Shown here: one piece after another, positions 26,045-34,339 of the stretch
Numbering within the stretch: position 1 is the first letter of the stretch
Layout: every line of letters starts with the position of its first letter
Origin: Nitrospirales bacterium
Lineage (GTDB): Bacteria; Nitrospirota; Nitrospiria; Nitrospirales; UBA8639
Assembly (NCBI GenBank): GCA_021603905.1
Contig: BQIU01000032.1
Span: forward strand, 1 to 40,970
Direction of reading: 5' to 3'
Length of the DNA: 40,970 nucleotides
Notes under the pieces: model-generated
Seen by the model: only the letters and a program-made list of their open reading frames with translations
Told to the model about the DNA's origin: nothing
Databases searched by the model: none
Translations under genes and position numbers: made by a program

Positions 26045-26522
26045 TACAGCGTAGCCTACAACACCAGACGTGAATTGACACGGAATCACTGGCATGGCAA
26101 AGAGTATTTTCCACCAGGAGCCCAATACTCTCGACCCATTGGCTCGAACACCGAGCGAAACGCTCTCACTTAAAATCTAATGCAGGTCAAACGTATGTAC
26201 ACCAAAATTTACCCAATAGGTGAAAACCAGAATTGATCGCTATGCACTATGCAATTCACACAGCAGAAAGAACTCCCGTCGGTGTACCATAAAGCCATTT
26301 ATCAGGACTTTTATTCTCAGCTCACTCCTTGATTGGCTCTCTGCTTCGAGGCCACACCAACAAAAACCTAAACGGCCGTATCAGCAGACCCGCGCGCCGA
26401 TCAAGAACCGAACAGACATAGAAGAGCGGCGTCCGAACGTGGCCACTACACGACGTGAGTGTGGACACTGGAAATCCGATAGCCTAATCGCAGAAAACCG
26501 CAAGTTTGATCTGTTGGAATGA
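26045..26522 (+). pseudogene. Decayed IS30-family transposase
   Basis: Three short stretches resemble successive parts of an IS30-type transposase. In one frame, RRELTRNHWHGKEY from about 26080 resembles the helix-turn-helix region. In the same frame, after stops, VYHKAIYQDFYSQ from 26282 matches the HETIYxxIY motif. In another frame, RPYQQTRAPIKNRTDIEERRP and then GHWKSDSLIAE, from about 26367 to 26500, match the segment before the first catalytic Asp. Frameshifts and stops separate them and the C-terminal catalytic part is missing, so no active protein is possible. Terminal inverted repeats were not found. This marks the 26-33 kb part as a place of past insertion. Confidence 0.65.
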
Positions 26523-26550
26523 GTCCGGTGTCTGCGGAGACACCGGACTC
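26521..26550. terminator. Perfect 12-bp GC-rich hairpin after the subtilase gene
   Basis: GAGTCCGGTGTC and GACACCGGACTC are perfect inverse complements with a six-base loop. It begins 54 bases after the protease stop (read on the reverse strand). There is no T-run on either side, so it may stabilise the mRNA 3' end or act as a weak bidirectional terminator; it also touches the end of the transposase remnant. Confidence 0.5.
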
Positions 26551-26603
26551 CAAAGCGGCGGCGATTCATCATTGAGTTAGAAATGGCCTTGTCACACACA
26601 AGG

Positions 26604-29033
26604 TTACAAACGGAGAATTGTTCCTCCAAGATCATTCCATCCCGTAACTGAAGGACCCCATGCTGAGCCGTTCCACCATTTATGATAGAGACGGGAGTTA
26701 GTGCCAAGCGCAAAGACATCGAGGCGGTTTGGCCCCCAAGAGACAACTCGAGGTTGCCCAATGATCGTGCCGCCAAGATCTTCCCATCCAGTAACTGACG
26801 GGCCCCACGCCGAGCCGTTCCACCACTTATGATAGAGACGGGAGTTAGTGCCGATCACAAACACATCGAGGCGGTTTGGACCCCAGGCCACGACTTCCGG
26901 ATTGCTTGCAATCGTGCCCCCCATATACTCATATCCGGTGACCGAGGGACCCCACGCCGAACCGTTCCACCATTTGTGGTAAAGCGCAGAATTGGTGCCG
27001 AGGACGAACACATCGAGGCGGTTCGGGCCCCACGAGGCAACTTTGGGTTGTCCAATGATCGTACCGCCCATATACTCATACCCGGTGACCGAGGGCTCCC
27101 ACGCCGAGCCATTCCACCATTTATGGTAAAGCGCAGAATTAGTGCCAAGGACGAACACGTCGAGGCGGTTCGGACCCCAGGCTACGACTTCTGGATCGCT
27201 GGTAATCGTACCGCCCATGGACTCATACCCGGTGACCGAGGGACCCCAAGCCGAGCCATTCCACCATTTATGGTAAAGCGCAGAATTGGTCCCAATCACG
27301 AAGGCATCCAATCGATTGGCGCCCCAGGAAACAACAGGACCAGAAGGAGTTGGACGTGCAACCTGACGAGCAGCTGCCTCGGCATTAAGGAACGTGCCAA
27401 CGGGTTTGTTAGAATCAGTGACAACAGCAGTTCCCGTCGTCTGAAGGATCGTTCGAATCTCAGCGTGGGTTAGACTGGGGTTTACCTCCAGTAACAAGGC
27501 GGCGGTACCAGCAACTTTCGGAGTGGCACCAGATGTACCTCCAAAACCATTCCGAACACCATTATCGGAAGAACTGCTAGCCGTTACGTCGTGTAATGAA
27601 TCACCTGGTGCGGAAACAACCACTCGATCTCCAAAATTGCTGAAACTGGCACGTCGATTCTCTGTTGGATGATATTCTGTTGCGCCGACGAGAATAGATC
27701 CGGTTTCCGGAATAGGGTTACCGGAATCATCAAGACCTGCGTTGCGATTGCCATTACCAGCCGCGACACAAACGACCACACCATGGGAGATTGCCGTGCG
27801 AATCGCAGCGTTTACAGATGGAACCATTTCATAGTTTCCAAATGAACCGGTCTGCACTTCAAGGATGATTACCTTCCGTCGACCGCCACTATTAGATGTG
27901 CGGACCCAATCGATACCCCGTGCCCAGGCGTTCCCGCCAAGAAAAGTTCCAGGCCCACTATCCGCTTGCACGGGCCACAAGCTGGCATTAAAAGCGAACC
28001 CAGCCATCCCCAAGTTATTGTCCGCCCCTCCTGCAATCCCCATGACAGCTGTGCCGTGGGATATCGATGAACCCGTGGAGACATTCGTGCCTCCATCATA
28101 GGCATTGTACGCGTGGCTGAGGTCAAGTCGACTGGCAAGGTCTTGGTGAGTCGTGCGGTAACCCCAATCAATATCGGCCACGACCACGTCGGTACCGCTG
28201 GCAATATCCCACGCACGGTCAGCGCGACACCGAAAAATATACCACTGATTCTCGTGACCAGTTGTCGGATCCACAATGACTTGATCGGAAGTGCCGACGA
28301 GCGGTTCATTCAGTGGACTGAGCGGGGGTATTGCTCGTGGAACCGCGACAGCCCGCTCGACCTCAGGTAACTGGCATAGCTCGCGGGCAATGTTTTCCGT
28401 ATTGGCGTTCGTCGGAAAATGTAATGTAATGAAACTACCCAGATTTGGAATACTGGCATCATACTCGCGAGCGATTGCTTGCGTTCGCACAGCTTCGTGG
28501 TCTGACATCTGAATGCTGGGTTCTGCGTGGAGCAGACCATAGGTTTGTAATTTTTGATTAAGGTCGGAGAGGTTTCCAACACTAGGACTTGAAATCGTCG
28601 CAAATCCTCCAGTCGGCGAACTACTGAGCTGTGGCCGTAACCCATCACGAAATTCTATTTCTACAACACCTGGCTCGAATGAGTTAGACATATCGAAGTC
28701 AGGAGTATCACTCGTTGGACCAAAACGGTTGAATCCGTCATCGTCTTCCATCTGAGTTGAATAAGCTGGGCCTCCCATATCGCCGGTCGGCATGTTGTCC
28801 TGTCTGGGAACATCTTTCATTTGCCCATTCGGCATGTCATCACCGGTCGCCTGGTTATTCGTGCTGCCAGTGGGCATGTCATGGCTAGCGGCCTGATTAT
28901 TCGTGCTCCCAGTGGGCATATCATTGCCGGCAGCCTGATTGTTCGTGCTCCCAGTTGGCATGTTATTTCTTCCTAGTTCATCTCCCGTATTGTCTCCCGT
29001 TGGCATATCATGACTGTTTTCCATATTATTCAT
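26604..29033 (-). CDS. Subtilisin-family (S8) serine protease with N-terminal repeats and a C-terminal lectin-like propeller
   Basis: The 809-residue protein has four parts. Residues 8-86 are about six copies of a 14-residue unit such as [12 protein letters not shown]. Residues 115-260 resemble an inhibitor-like prodomain. The S8 catalytic domain (about 265-560) has Asp289 in DIDWG, His326 in SHGTAV, Asn427 in AAGNGN and Ser501 in GGTSGATP. Residues 567-809 are five repeats of about 48 residues around [11 protein letters not shown], like the PLL/DUF346 propeller lectins that bind sugars. No signal peptide is visible, although such proteases are normally secreted, so export may use another route. 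AGGAGG precedes the ATG. It stands alone on the reverse strand, beside the IS30 remnant. Substrates are unknown. Confidence 0.9.
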   Translation of the reverse strand: MNNMENSHDMPTGDNTGDELGRNNMPTGSTNNQAAGNDMPTGSTNNQAASHDMPTGSTNNQATGDDMPNGQMKDVPRQDNMPTGDMGGPAYSTQMEDDDGFNRFGPTSDTPDFDMSNSFEPGVVEIEFRDGLRPQLSSSPTGGFATISSPSVGNLSDLNQKLQTYGLLHAEPSIQMSDHEAVRTQAIAREYDASIPNLGSFITLHFPTNANTENIARELCQLPEVERAVAVPRAIPPLSPLNEPLVGTSDQVIVDPTTGHENQWYIFRCRADRAWDIASGTDVVVADIDWGYRTTHQDLASRLDLSHAYNAYDGGTNVSTGSSISHGTAVMGIAGGADNNLGMAGFAFNASLWPVQADSGPGTFLGGNAWARGIDWVRTSNSGGRRKVIILEVQTGSFGNYEMVPSVNAAIRTAISHGVVVCVAAGNGNRNAGLDDSGNPIPETGSILVGATEYHPTENRRASFSNFGDRVVVSAPGDSLHDVTASSSSDNGVRNGFGGTSGATPKVAGTAALLLEVNPSLTHAEIRTILQTTGTAVVTDSNKPVGTFLNAEAAARQVARPTPSGPVVSWGANRLDAFVIGTNSALYHKWWNGSAWGPSVTGYESMGGTITSDPEVVAWGPNRLDVFVLGTNSALYHKWWNGSAWEPSVTGYEYMGGTIIGQPKVASWGPNRLDVFVLGTNSALYHKWWNGSAWGPSVTGYEYMGGTIASNPEVVAWGPNRLDVFVIGTNSRLYHKWWNGSAWGPSVTGWEDLGGTIIGQPRVVSWGPNRLDVFALGTNSRLYHKWWNGSAWGPSVTGWNDLGGTILRL
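26607..27335 (-). repeat. Five in-gene repeats encoding the lectin-like propeller
   Basis: Units of about 145 bases encode [20 protein letters not shown] and the following [17 protein letters not shown]. The copies are nearly identical, with small changes (ALYHK or RLYHK, YEYMGG or WEDLGG), which suggests recent duplication or ongoing gene conversion between units. Confidence 0.85.
28776..29012 (-). repeat. In-gene repeats encoding the MPTG N-terminal region
   Basis: A 42-base unit encoding [12 protein letters not shown] and two linking residues is repeated three times almost exactly, with three more diverged copies at the edges (DMPTGDN, DMPNGQM, NMPTGDM). The peptide is polar, without Cys or hydrophobic stretches, and is probably a flexible arm. 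Confidence 0.8.
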
Positions 29034-29803
29034 AATGATTCCTCCTGAGCATTGATTCCTTCTCTAAAAATTAATGTGTACTGACGATATAAGAAAGTTT
29101 GACGCACACCCTTAGCGCTTTCACATCTTCACCATGCACATAGCGTTCTGTAACGGAAAATCCACAATCTCCGATCACCTCCTTTCCGTAGACGTTCCGT
29201 GCATCAAATGTAAGTTAGGGTGTTCAATGATCGAAATGACAATCAAAAATACTCAAACGCCTAGGACTCGTATCGCTTTTAACAATCATGAACTGCAGAA
29301 GTTGTTCCAGAAGGAGGATCCACAGAAGCGAGCATCTAGAAAACGGTTACTCTGATGGTTTTATAGAAATGTCGAAACAAATTCCGACTGCGGCAGGATG
29401 GAAGAAAGTTGGTGACTTATTATCCAAATAGATACGACTGGTATATATTTGGATACATAAGAAACCGAATGGAGGGACCTAGAGTTATAGCATGAGAGGG
29501 ATAACCCTCAAGTATGTTTTTTTATAGGCTTCCCTTACCAGAGTGAAGGGCAACAACATAGGACATTTTGCACTGTCGCCTGATCTACTTTTTTGTAGGA
29601 TAGCTCCCTTACTAGCTGTCTAGTTCCCTATTTGAGCTCTAGAATTTGTTCCTCTTAAGGGCATCCTCGTCTTTGGGACTTTGGCTGTCGGGTGTTTGAT
29701 GTGGCATGAAGAAACTGCTCATGCTAGTTTTCCTCTTACGCCATGGTCAATACACGTTGTCAAACCGCGTCGGAGTACCGACTAGAAACGGAGAGTATTC
29801 TAA
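29034..29803. other. Intergenic region, no gene recognised
   Basis: The 770 bases between the protease gene start and the polymerase gene end contain only short open frames without credible ribosome sites. GAGGG-ATAA-CCCTC at 29495-29510 is a short hairpin followed about nine bases later by seven T residues; it could be a weak forward terminator. The end nearest the protease must hold its promoter. Confidence 0.4.
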
Positions 29804-31117
29804 TCATTTTACTTTTCCGACAAACATGGGAATTCCTAATCGTTTCCGTGGCGTCTCGCCTTTAAAGAGTAGTCCTTTACGTTTCGGTGTATCGCCGCGT
29901 TCGCCAATATGTTGCGCGTGTTTGTGCGCGTGAATACTCGACCCCAGCGAAACAGTGTGCTTCCCATAACGTTTTCGTAACAAATCGACGGCGCCATAGA
30001 ATCGCTTGTATTTCTCGATGTGGAGTGGAGGTTCGAATAGATTTAGTTGAATGCGGTCGTCATTGACTAAATGACAAAGTGTCACGCCGCTTGAGCGATA
30101 CTGCAGCACTTCGGAAAATAAGCGATCGAATAACGGGGTGAGGGCTCGCACGACTTCATGTGAAAACGCGGTCGGTCGGTTAAATCGCATTTCGAGCCCA
30201 AAGTCGTGAAAGTCTTGCGTACGCATGAGACAAATTGCGCCACCTGCTGCGAGGTCGTAGCGTCTCGCTTTCATACAAGCGTTCTCGATGTTCTTCGACA
30301 ATTGCGCAAACAGAAAGTCTCGATTGTTGGACGGTGGGGAGAACGTTTTGAACTTTTGGATCGATTGATATTCGTCCTTTTCTTTCGTATCGAGTGGTAA
30401 GACACTCTTGCCTTGAAGTTCCTGCCAGAGTTCGTAGAATGGCTTCGTTAAATGCTGCCTGATCCATCCTTCGGGGAGCTTGGCGAGTTGAAGCGCAGTA
30501 TAGATGCCGTGCTTCGTGAGATACGCCGTGGTTTGACTCCCGATTCCCCACAGTTTCTCCACAGGTAATTGACCGAGATACCGATGTAAGTCGACGCCGC
30601 GAATACATGTGAGACCTGACGGTTTATTCCATTTCGAGACGATCTTCGCGACGACCTTCGATGGGCCCAAGCCCACGGAGAAGGTAAACCCGAGTTCACG
30701 GTCTAACGCGTTTTTAATGCGTTCAGCGATCTGCGGATATGATCCTTTGAGGGGCCGTTGTAATCCGGTAATGTCCGCGAAGCATTCATCGATGCTGTAC
30801 TCTTCGACATCCGGCGTATAGCGTCGCACGATCGCAAATAAGCGTTTCGAGAGCAGACTGTAGGTTTCGTAGTCCGACGGTAGTAGCACCGCATTGGGAC
30901 AGCGTTGCATTACCTCGTTGAGTCGCATCCCTCGTGTGACGCCTTGCTTCTTCGCTTCGTAACTCATTGAGGCGACAATTCCTCGTTCTTTTCCGGTAAT
31001 CACCGGTCGACCTTTCCACGCAGGGTTTCGAGATTGTTCACACGATGCAAAGAACGCGTCTGCATCGATATGAAGAATGGCGTTTGGGAGGTGGTGAATG
31101 TTCAGTGGTGCGTCCAT
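29804..31117 (-). CDS. Y-family (translesion) DNA polymerase, DinB/UmuC type
   Basis: The 437-residue polymerase carries Asp18 and Asp20 in HIDADAFFAS and Asp110/Glu111 in YSIDECF, the metal-binding acids of the Y family. A helix-hairpin-helix region (about 180-225) and a little-finger domain (about 240-350) follow. QLNLF at about 357-361 fits a beta-clamp binding motif. Such enzymes copy damaged DNA with low fidelity. The ATG overlaps the stop of the LexA/UmuD-like gene as TAATG, so the two are made together, much like umuDC. It could be named dinB or umuC; the partner suggests a umuC-like role, the sequence is closer to DinB. A strongly basic tail of about 40 residues follows the clamp motif. 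Confidence 0.88.
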   Translation of the reverse strand: MDAPLNIHHLPNAILHIDADAFFASCEQSRNPAWKGRPVITGKERGIVASMSYEAKKQGVTRGMRLNEVMQRCPNAVLLPSDYETYSLLSKRLFAIVRRYTPDVEEYSIDECFADITGLQRPLKGSYPQIAERIKNALDRELGFTFSVGLGPSKVVAKIVSKWNKPSGLTCIRGVDLHRYLGQLPVEKLWGIGSQTTAYLTKHGIYTALQLAKLPEGWIRQHLTKPFYELWQELQGKSVLPLDTKEKDEYQSIQKFKTFSPPSNNRDFLFAQLSKNIENACMKARRYDLAAGGAICLMRTQDFHDFGLEMRFNRPTAFSHEVVRALTPLFDRLFSEVLQYRSSGVTLCHLVNDDRIQLNLFEPPLHIEKYKRFYGAVDLLRKRYGKHTVSLGSSIHAHKHAQHIGERGDTPKRKGLLFKGETPRKRLGIPMFVGKVK

Positions 31118-31686
31118 TAGTACTTCCGTATCACGGCTGTTACCACCGCTACGATTTTCAATTCGTCTTTCGGAACGATAGTGTCGTAATTCTTATTTGC
31201 CGCTTCGAGGGTTACTTTGCGGCCTCGTTTCCGATAGGTTTTCATCGTCCATTCGCCATCGACTTGCGCGATGACAATCTCACCAGACTTCGCTTCCTTT
31301 CGCCATTCCACGAGCACGAGATCACCTGGGAGAATACACGCATCGATCATCGAGTCGCCCTGGACACGTAACATGTACGTTTTTTCTTTATTCGTGATGA
31401 GATACTCATCGAGTGTGACGGTATCGAGTAGTTCTTCGTCAGCGGGCGAGGGCCATCCGGCTACGACAGTACCGAGCCACGGGATTTCGTGAAAGTAGCG
31501 CGTGGGGAGGAGTCGTCCTGTAGAATCACGCTGTAGACGTCCCAACTCTACTAGTTTGGCAACGACTTTCTGCGTCTGGTTGAGGGACTTATGCCCCGCG
31601 AGTCGCATGATTTCGCGGTAACTCGGCATGCGACCTTGTGCGTGATAAAACCGAACGATCTTGTCGAAATATTGGAGCGTTTTCAT
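31117..31686 (-). CDS. LexA-like self-cleaving repressor (S24 family) with winged helix
   Basis: From the ATG at 31686 the protein has 189 residues. Residues 1-60 are a LexA-type winged helix (YFDKIVRFYHAQGRMPSYRE, then KSLNQTQKVVAKLVELGRL). Residues 70-189 are an S24 peptidase domain with the cleavage pair Ala76-Gly77 in TVVAGWPSP, Ser112 in QGDSMIDA and Lys149 in WTMKTYRK. It should repress its own promoter and self-cleave when RecA is activated by DNA damage; after cleavage its C-terminal part may act like UmuD'. A start at 31731 would place codons across the promoter and is rejected. Whether this is the chromosome's only LexA or a second one is not known. Confidence 0.88.
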   Translation of the reverse strand: MKTLQYFDKIVRFYHAQGRMPSYREIMRLAGHKSLNQTQKVVAKLVELGRLQRDSTGRLLPTRYFHEIPWLGTVVAGWPSPADEELLDTVTLDEYLITNKEKTYMLRVQGDSMIDACILPGDLVLVEWRKEAKSGEIVIAQVDGEWTMKTYRKRGRKVTLEAANKNYDTIVPKDELKIVAVVTAVIRKY

Positions 31687-31695
31687 GCTAGACGT

Positions 31696-31725
31696 GTTAT
31701 AGGGGTACGAACGTACCCCTGTCAA
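31696..31725 (-). promoter_or_regulatory. Promoter of the lexA-like/polymerase operon with the operator in its spacer
   Basis: On the reverse strand TTGACA (31725-31720) and TATAAC (31701-31696) are separated by 18 bases. These form most of the dyad AGGGGTACGAACGTACCCCT (31701-31720, perfect except for the central AA), which fills the spacer. A repressor bound there would exclude RNA polymerase. The expected start point, near 31689, is only a few bases before the ATG at 31686, so the mRNA should be leaderless or nearly so; no ribosome site is present. Confidence 0.75.
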
Positions 31726-31741
31726 GTGCAATACAAGAATA

Positions 31742-31755
31742 CGTGATAAATCACG
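31742..31755. promoter_or_regulatory. Second 14-bp dyad between the divergent genes
   Basis: CGTGATAAATCACG is a perfect dyad around AA. Its centre is 38 bp from that of the 20-bp dyad and it lies just upstream of a possible forward promoter. It does not share the core of the larger dyad, so it may bind another regulator. Confidence 0.45.
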
Positions 31756-31764
31756 CTCATAGCC

Positions 31765-31792
31765 TTGATTAATAAGCGAGATACTGTATTCT
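31765..31792 (+). promoter_or_regulatory. Possible promoter of the forward membrane protein/SRAP genes
   Basis: TTGATT (31765-31770) and TATTCT (31787-31792) are separated by 16 bases. The start would be near 31799, giving a leader of about 80 bases before the ATG at 31880, with a short open frame in it. The match to consensus is moderate. Confidence 0.4.
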
Positions 31793-31835
31793 TTTCATTG
31801 CCTACCTAACGACTTAGAAACGGAGGAAAGGCATT

Positions 31836-31871
31836 GTGCGACTTGACTTAAAGAGCCCATTGCGAGCATAG
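31836..31871 (+). CDS. Possible 11-codon leader peptide
   Basis: A GTG at 31836 follows CGGAGGAAAG, a strong ribosome site, and opens a frame encoding (M/V)RLDLKSPLRA before a TAG stop at 31869-31871. The stop overlaps AGGAG, the ribosome site of the next gene at 31880. Translation of the short frame could affect the next start. No similar peptide is known to me, and chance is possible. Confidence 0.3.
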   Translation: MRLDLKSPLRA

Positions 31872-31879
31872 GAGTTGTA

Positions 31880-32518
31880 ATGAAATCAAAGACGCCCAAT
31901 TCAGATCCATACAGAATTATGCGTATCATAGTGTCGACAATAGCAATTCTGCTTGCAAGTCTTCACATGGCATTCCCTGACATTGAACTGGATCTCGTCA
32001 CACTAACGTTGATTGTCATTGCCGCACTGCCATGGTTGACACCATTGGTACGCTCGATGGAACTCCCGGGGGGATTCAAGATCGAGCTTCATGACCTCAA
32101 AGCCGCCACTGACAAGGTTACCTCGGCACAGCTGACTCAAAGTGGCACTCCCCCCCAAAGTCAAAGAGAAGTGGAGGTGAAGTTAGAAAACGGTGAGGAA
32201 ATCGACCTGGTTCCCTCCGACGATCCCAACCTTGCGTTGGTTGCTCTGAGAATCGAGCTCGAGAAGGTTCTAAGTCAGATTGCCGAGAATAACGATGTGG
32301 TCTTGAAGCGACCCACAGCTGCGATACTCCTTAATGAACTAAGCCGTCGCAATATCATCCAGAAAGGCAACGCGAACGCTCTAAGTGAACTAATCGCACT
32401 TGGCAATCAAGCAGCTCACGGTGCGGAGGTTAGCCCAGAGGCGGCTATGTGGGCTCTGGATGTTGGCCCGGCGATTCTTCGCCTGGTCAAGAGTTGGGAC
32501 TTGGTCAAGAACTTCTAG
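31880..32518 (+). CDS. Membrane-anchored protein of unknown function with a helical C-terminal domain
   Basis: The 212-residue protein has two membrane helices (about 13-32 and 37-60), a polar linker (65-115), and a helical C-terminal domain (about 118-212) with NALSELIALGNQAAHGAEVS near its end. The N-x-x-x-H-like spacing in GNQAAHG recalls DUF4145/HEPN-like domains, but this is a weak likeness. AGGAG precedes the ATG. The SRAP gene follows after 23 bases on the same strand, so the two are probably co-transcribed, and the pair is divergent from the lexA-like operon. A link to DNA damage is inferred only from this position. Confidence 0.7.
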   Translation: MKSKTPNSDPYRIMRIIVSTIAILLASLHMAFPDIELDLVTLTLIVIAALPWLTPLVRSMELPGGFKIELHDLKAATDKVTSAQLTQSGTPPQSQREVEVKLENGEEIDLVPSDDPNLALVALRIELEKVLSQIAENNDVVLKRPTAAILLNELSRRNIIQKGNANALSELIALGNQAAHGAEVSPEAAMWALDVGPAILRLVKSWDLVKNF

Positions 32519-32541
32519 GCAAATCAGAGGAAAGTACCATC

Positions 32542-33213
32542 ATGTGCGGTCGCTATGTTCGACTCGAAAAGATTGAAGACCTGTTGAAGGTCTTAAACGC
32601 GAAACTTACGTCTAAGGTGACGGGCAGTTATAACATCGCCCCAAGTCAAATGGTTGCGTGTGTTCGTGACGCGCCAGAGAATGAACATCGCAAATGTACA
32701 TTATTGAAATGGGGGCTCCTTCCGCCCTGGGCGAAGGACGCATCGATTGGGAACAAGATTAACGCACGAGCGGAAACGATGGCCGGAAAACCGAGCTTTC
32801 GTTCAGCGTTTAAGAAACGTCGTTGTTTGGTCGTAGCTCATGGATATTACGAGTGGAAACGAGAGGGGAAGACGAAACAACCGTATTACATTCGCTTTAA
32901 GGATCATCGACCCTTTGCGTTCGCAGGATTATGGGAGCGAAACGAGAAGGCCACGAAGGAACCGATTGAATCGTGTACGATTGTCACGACCGGACCCAAT
33001 GCCCTTATGGAGCCGATTCATCACCGTATGCCGGTCATACTCGAACCGAGTGACTACGATCGATGGCTCGATTCGACTGTCAGCGATCCAATCACTCTCA
33101 ACCCGATCTTGGGTCCATATCGTAATAACGAGGAGATGGAAGCGTACCCGGTCAGTACGACAGTGAATAGTCCGACGAATAATCGCGTTGAATGCATCCA
33201 ACCGTTGACGTAG
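32542..33213 (+). CDS. SRAP-domain abasic-site processing protein (YedK/HMCES family)
   Basis: With the ATG at 32542 the protein has 223 residues and starts MCGRY, so that Cys2 becomes the N-terminal nucleophile after removal of Met. Asn74 (KINARAE), Glu104 (GYYEWK) and the His160/His161 pair (IHHRMPVIL) occupy the places of the known active-site residues of YedK. The enzyme forms a covalent link to abasic sites in single-stranded DNA and so shields them from breakage and error-prone bypass. AGAGGAAA is before the ATG. A longer frame to 32449 overlaps the previous gene and would bury Cys2, so it is rejected. It belongs to the DNA-damage group with the translesion polymerase and LexA-like genes next door. 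Confidence 0.93.
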   Translation: MCGRYVRLEKIEDLLKVLNAKLTSKVTGSYNIAPSQMVACVRDAPENEHRKCTLLKWGLLPPWAKDASIGNKINARAETMAGKPSFRSAFKKRRCLVVAHGYYEWKREGKTKQPYYIRFKDHRPFAFAGLWERNEKATKEPIESCTIVTTGPNALMEPIHHRMPVILEPSDYDRWLDSTVSDPITLNPILGPYRNNEEMEAYPVSTTVNSPTNNRVECIQPLT

Positions 33214-33301
33214 TCGCGTCATAGGTCGAAAAACGATGGATTGTGTCTCATCTCGAAACCTGCGCAACCTAGATCGTCTGACGTACCCATAACAATTCAG
33301 A

Positions 33302-33943
33302 TTACTTTTTCACCAAATAGATATCAAAGCGGTATTTTTTGGTTTTTATTGACGTCTGCGGTGTCATGTTTGCCAGAAAATTGGCATAGGCGGGGCGTTT
33401 CACGACTACACGGTTGGTGGCCTTCGACAACGCAACATTCAATAGCTCATCGGCATCTGCGTCTTTTCCCACAATTTCTTGCAACATTCTCATCTCTTTT
33501 TTTACTAAGGCCGATTTTTCTTTCGGAGGAAACATAGGGTCAAGATAGATAACCTCGGGCTCAAACGGGACTTGGAATAGAGCCTGCTGACTATCTCCAC
33601 ATGTCAGCGAGACATTCTCCGTTATCAATGCACCAATTTTTTCATCCTCCATTGCACGGCGTAAGGCACCATCAAGTAATTTGGCAATAACGTCAGATCG
33701 TTCAATCATATGCACCTGACATCCCATCGTGGCGAGCACAAAGGCGTCACGTCCTAGGCCAGCGGTCGCATCGACAATATTGGGCCGATGGCCTTTTTTA
33801 ATCCCCACAGCCCGACTTATGGCTTCGCCACCAGTATGACCATATTTTCTGCGATACGCCGTTTTGCCAGAAACAAAATCAATCTCAAGGGGCAAAACAT
33901 CTGTTCTTTTTTGATCGATTAATTGTAATCGTTTCGCTCTCAT
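33302..33943 (-). CDS. rsmJ: 16S rRNA (guanine-N2) methyltransferase RsmJ type
   Basis: The 213-residue protein is a class I SAM-dependent methyltransferase. The SAM-binding motif is VDATAGLGRDAFVLATMG, followed by the acidic motif in VHMIERS and the catalytic-type motif VIYLDPMFPPKEKSA. This set is characteristic of RsmJ, which methylates G1516 of 16S rRNA in E. coli. It is somewhat shorter at the N terminus than the E. coli enzyme (about 250 residues) but keeps the AYRRKYGHTGGEAISRAVG segment. AGGA stands six bases before the ATG. It is convergent with the SRAP gene and not part of an evident operon. Confidence 0.88.
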   Translation of the reverse strand: MRAKRLQLIDQKRTDVLPLEIDFVSGKTAYRRKYGHTGGEAISRAVGIKKGHRPNIVDATAGLGRDAFVLATMGCQVHMIERSDVIAKLLDGALRRAMEDEKIGALITENVSLTCGDSQQALFQVPFEPEVIYLDPMFPPKEKSALVKKEMRMLQEIVGKDADADELLNVALSKATNRVVVKRPAYANFLANMTPQTSIKTKKYRFDIYLVKK

Positions 33944-34339
33944 CTGAAGTCCTGATCAAAAGGCTTACATCTTTGGCAATACATAACTATAGAGTTAGTA
34001 GCAAGCTATTATTTCGATAGCCACCCGACCCAATATGTAGGAAAATAGAGGGCTTCTACCAGAAACCAACTACGATATATATAGGCCGATCTTCCGCACC
34101 CATCGCCGTCTTCTATTTTCCGAAAAGAGGACGGTCAATTAAACCCTTCCTTGCCAATTCCCGAATGCCGCATTAACCCAAACAGTTACACCGATAACTA
34201 ATCAAGTCATGATGAATTTCGCCCTCAACTCTGATTTTACTACAGCAGAATAGATTTTTTAGCATTTGCTCTTACTCCATCATTTAGAACATTGGGTTCT
34301 AACTTTGCGTCCCAACAAGGATCAGCCTTTTCTCTACTC
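33944..34339. other. Intergenic region between rsmJ and the PEP-CTERM gene
   Basis: No gene is recognised in these 396 bases. CCGTCTTC and GAGGACGG at about 34107-34135 form an 8-bp hairpin (one G-U) without a T-run. On the reverse strand at 34303-34313 the bases GGGACGCAAAG recall the c-di-GMP-I core, but the rest of that riboswitch does not fit. Confidence 0.45.

Noticed and set aside
26829..27473. A 214-codon forward frame opposite the subtilase C-terminal repeats
   Set aside because: It is the antisense image of the lectin-like repeats, with repeated low-information peptide and no ribosome site.
29134..29355. A 73-codon forward frame in the gap after the subtilase start
   Set aside because: The peptide has no recognisable pattern and no ribosome site precedes it; chance frames of this length are expected.
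29706..29933. A forward frame starting MKKLLMLVFLL, which looks like a signal peptide
   Set aside because: Most of it lies antisense to the 3' end of the polymerase gene, it has no good ribosome site, and the sequence after the hydrophobic start resembles nothing.
34255..34330. A second c-di-GMP-I riboswitch on the reverse strand, suggested by GGGACGCAAAG at 34303-34313
   Set aside because: The preceding stem does not pair (no GNRA-capped helix), the GCC that closes the core is GUU, and it sits about 360 bases before rsmJ with no terminator. Probably chance.
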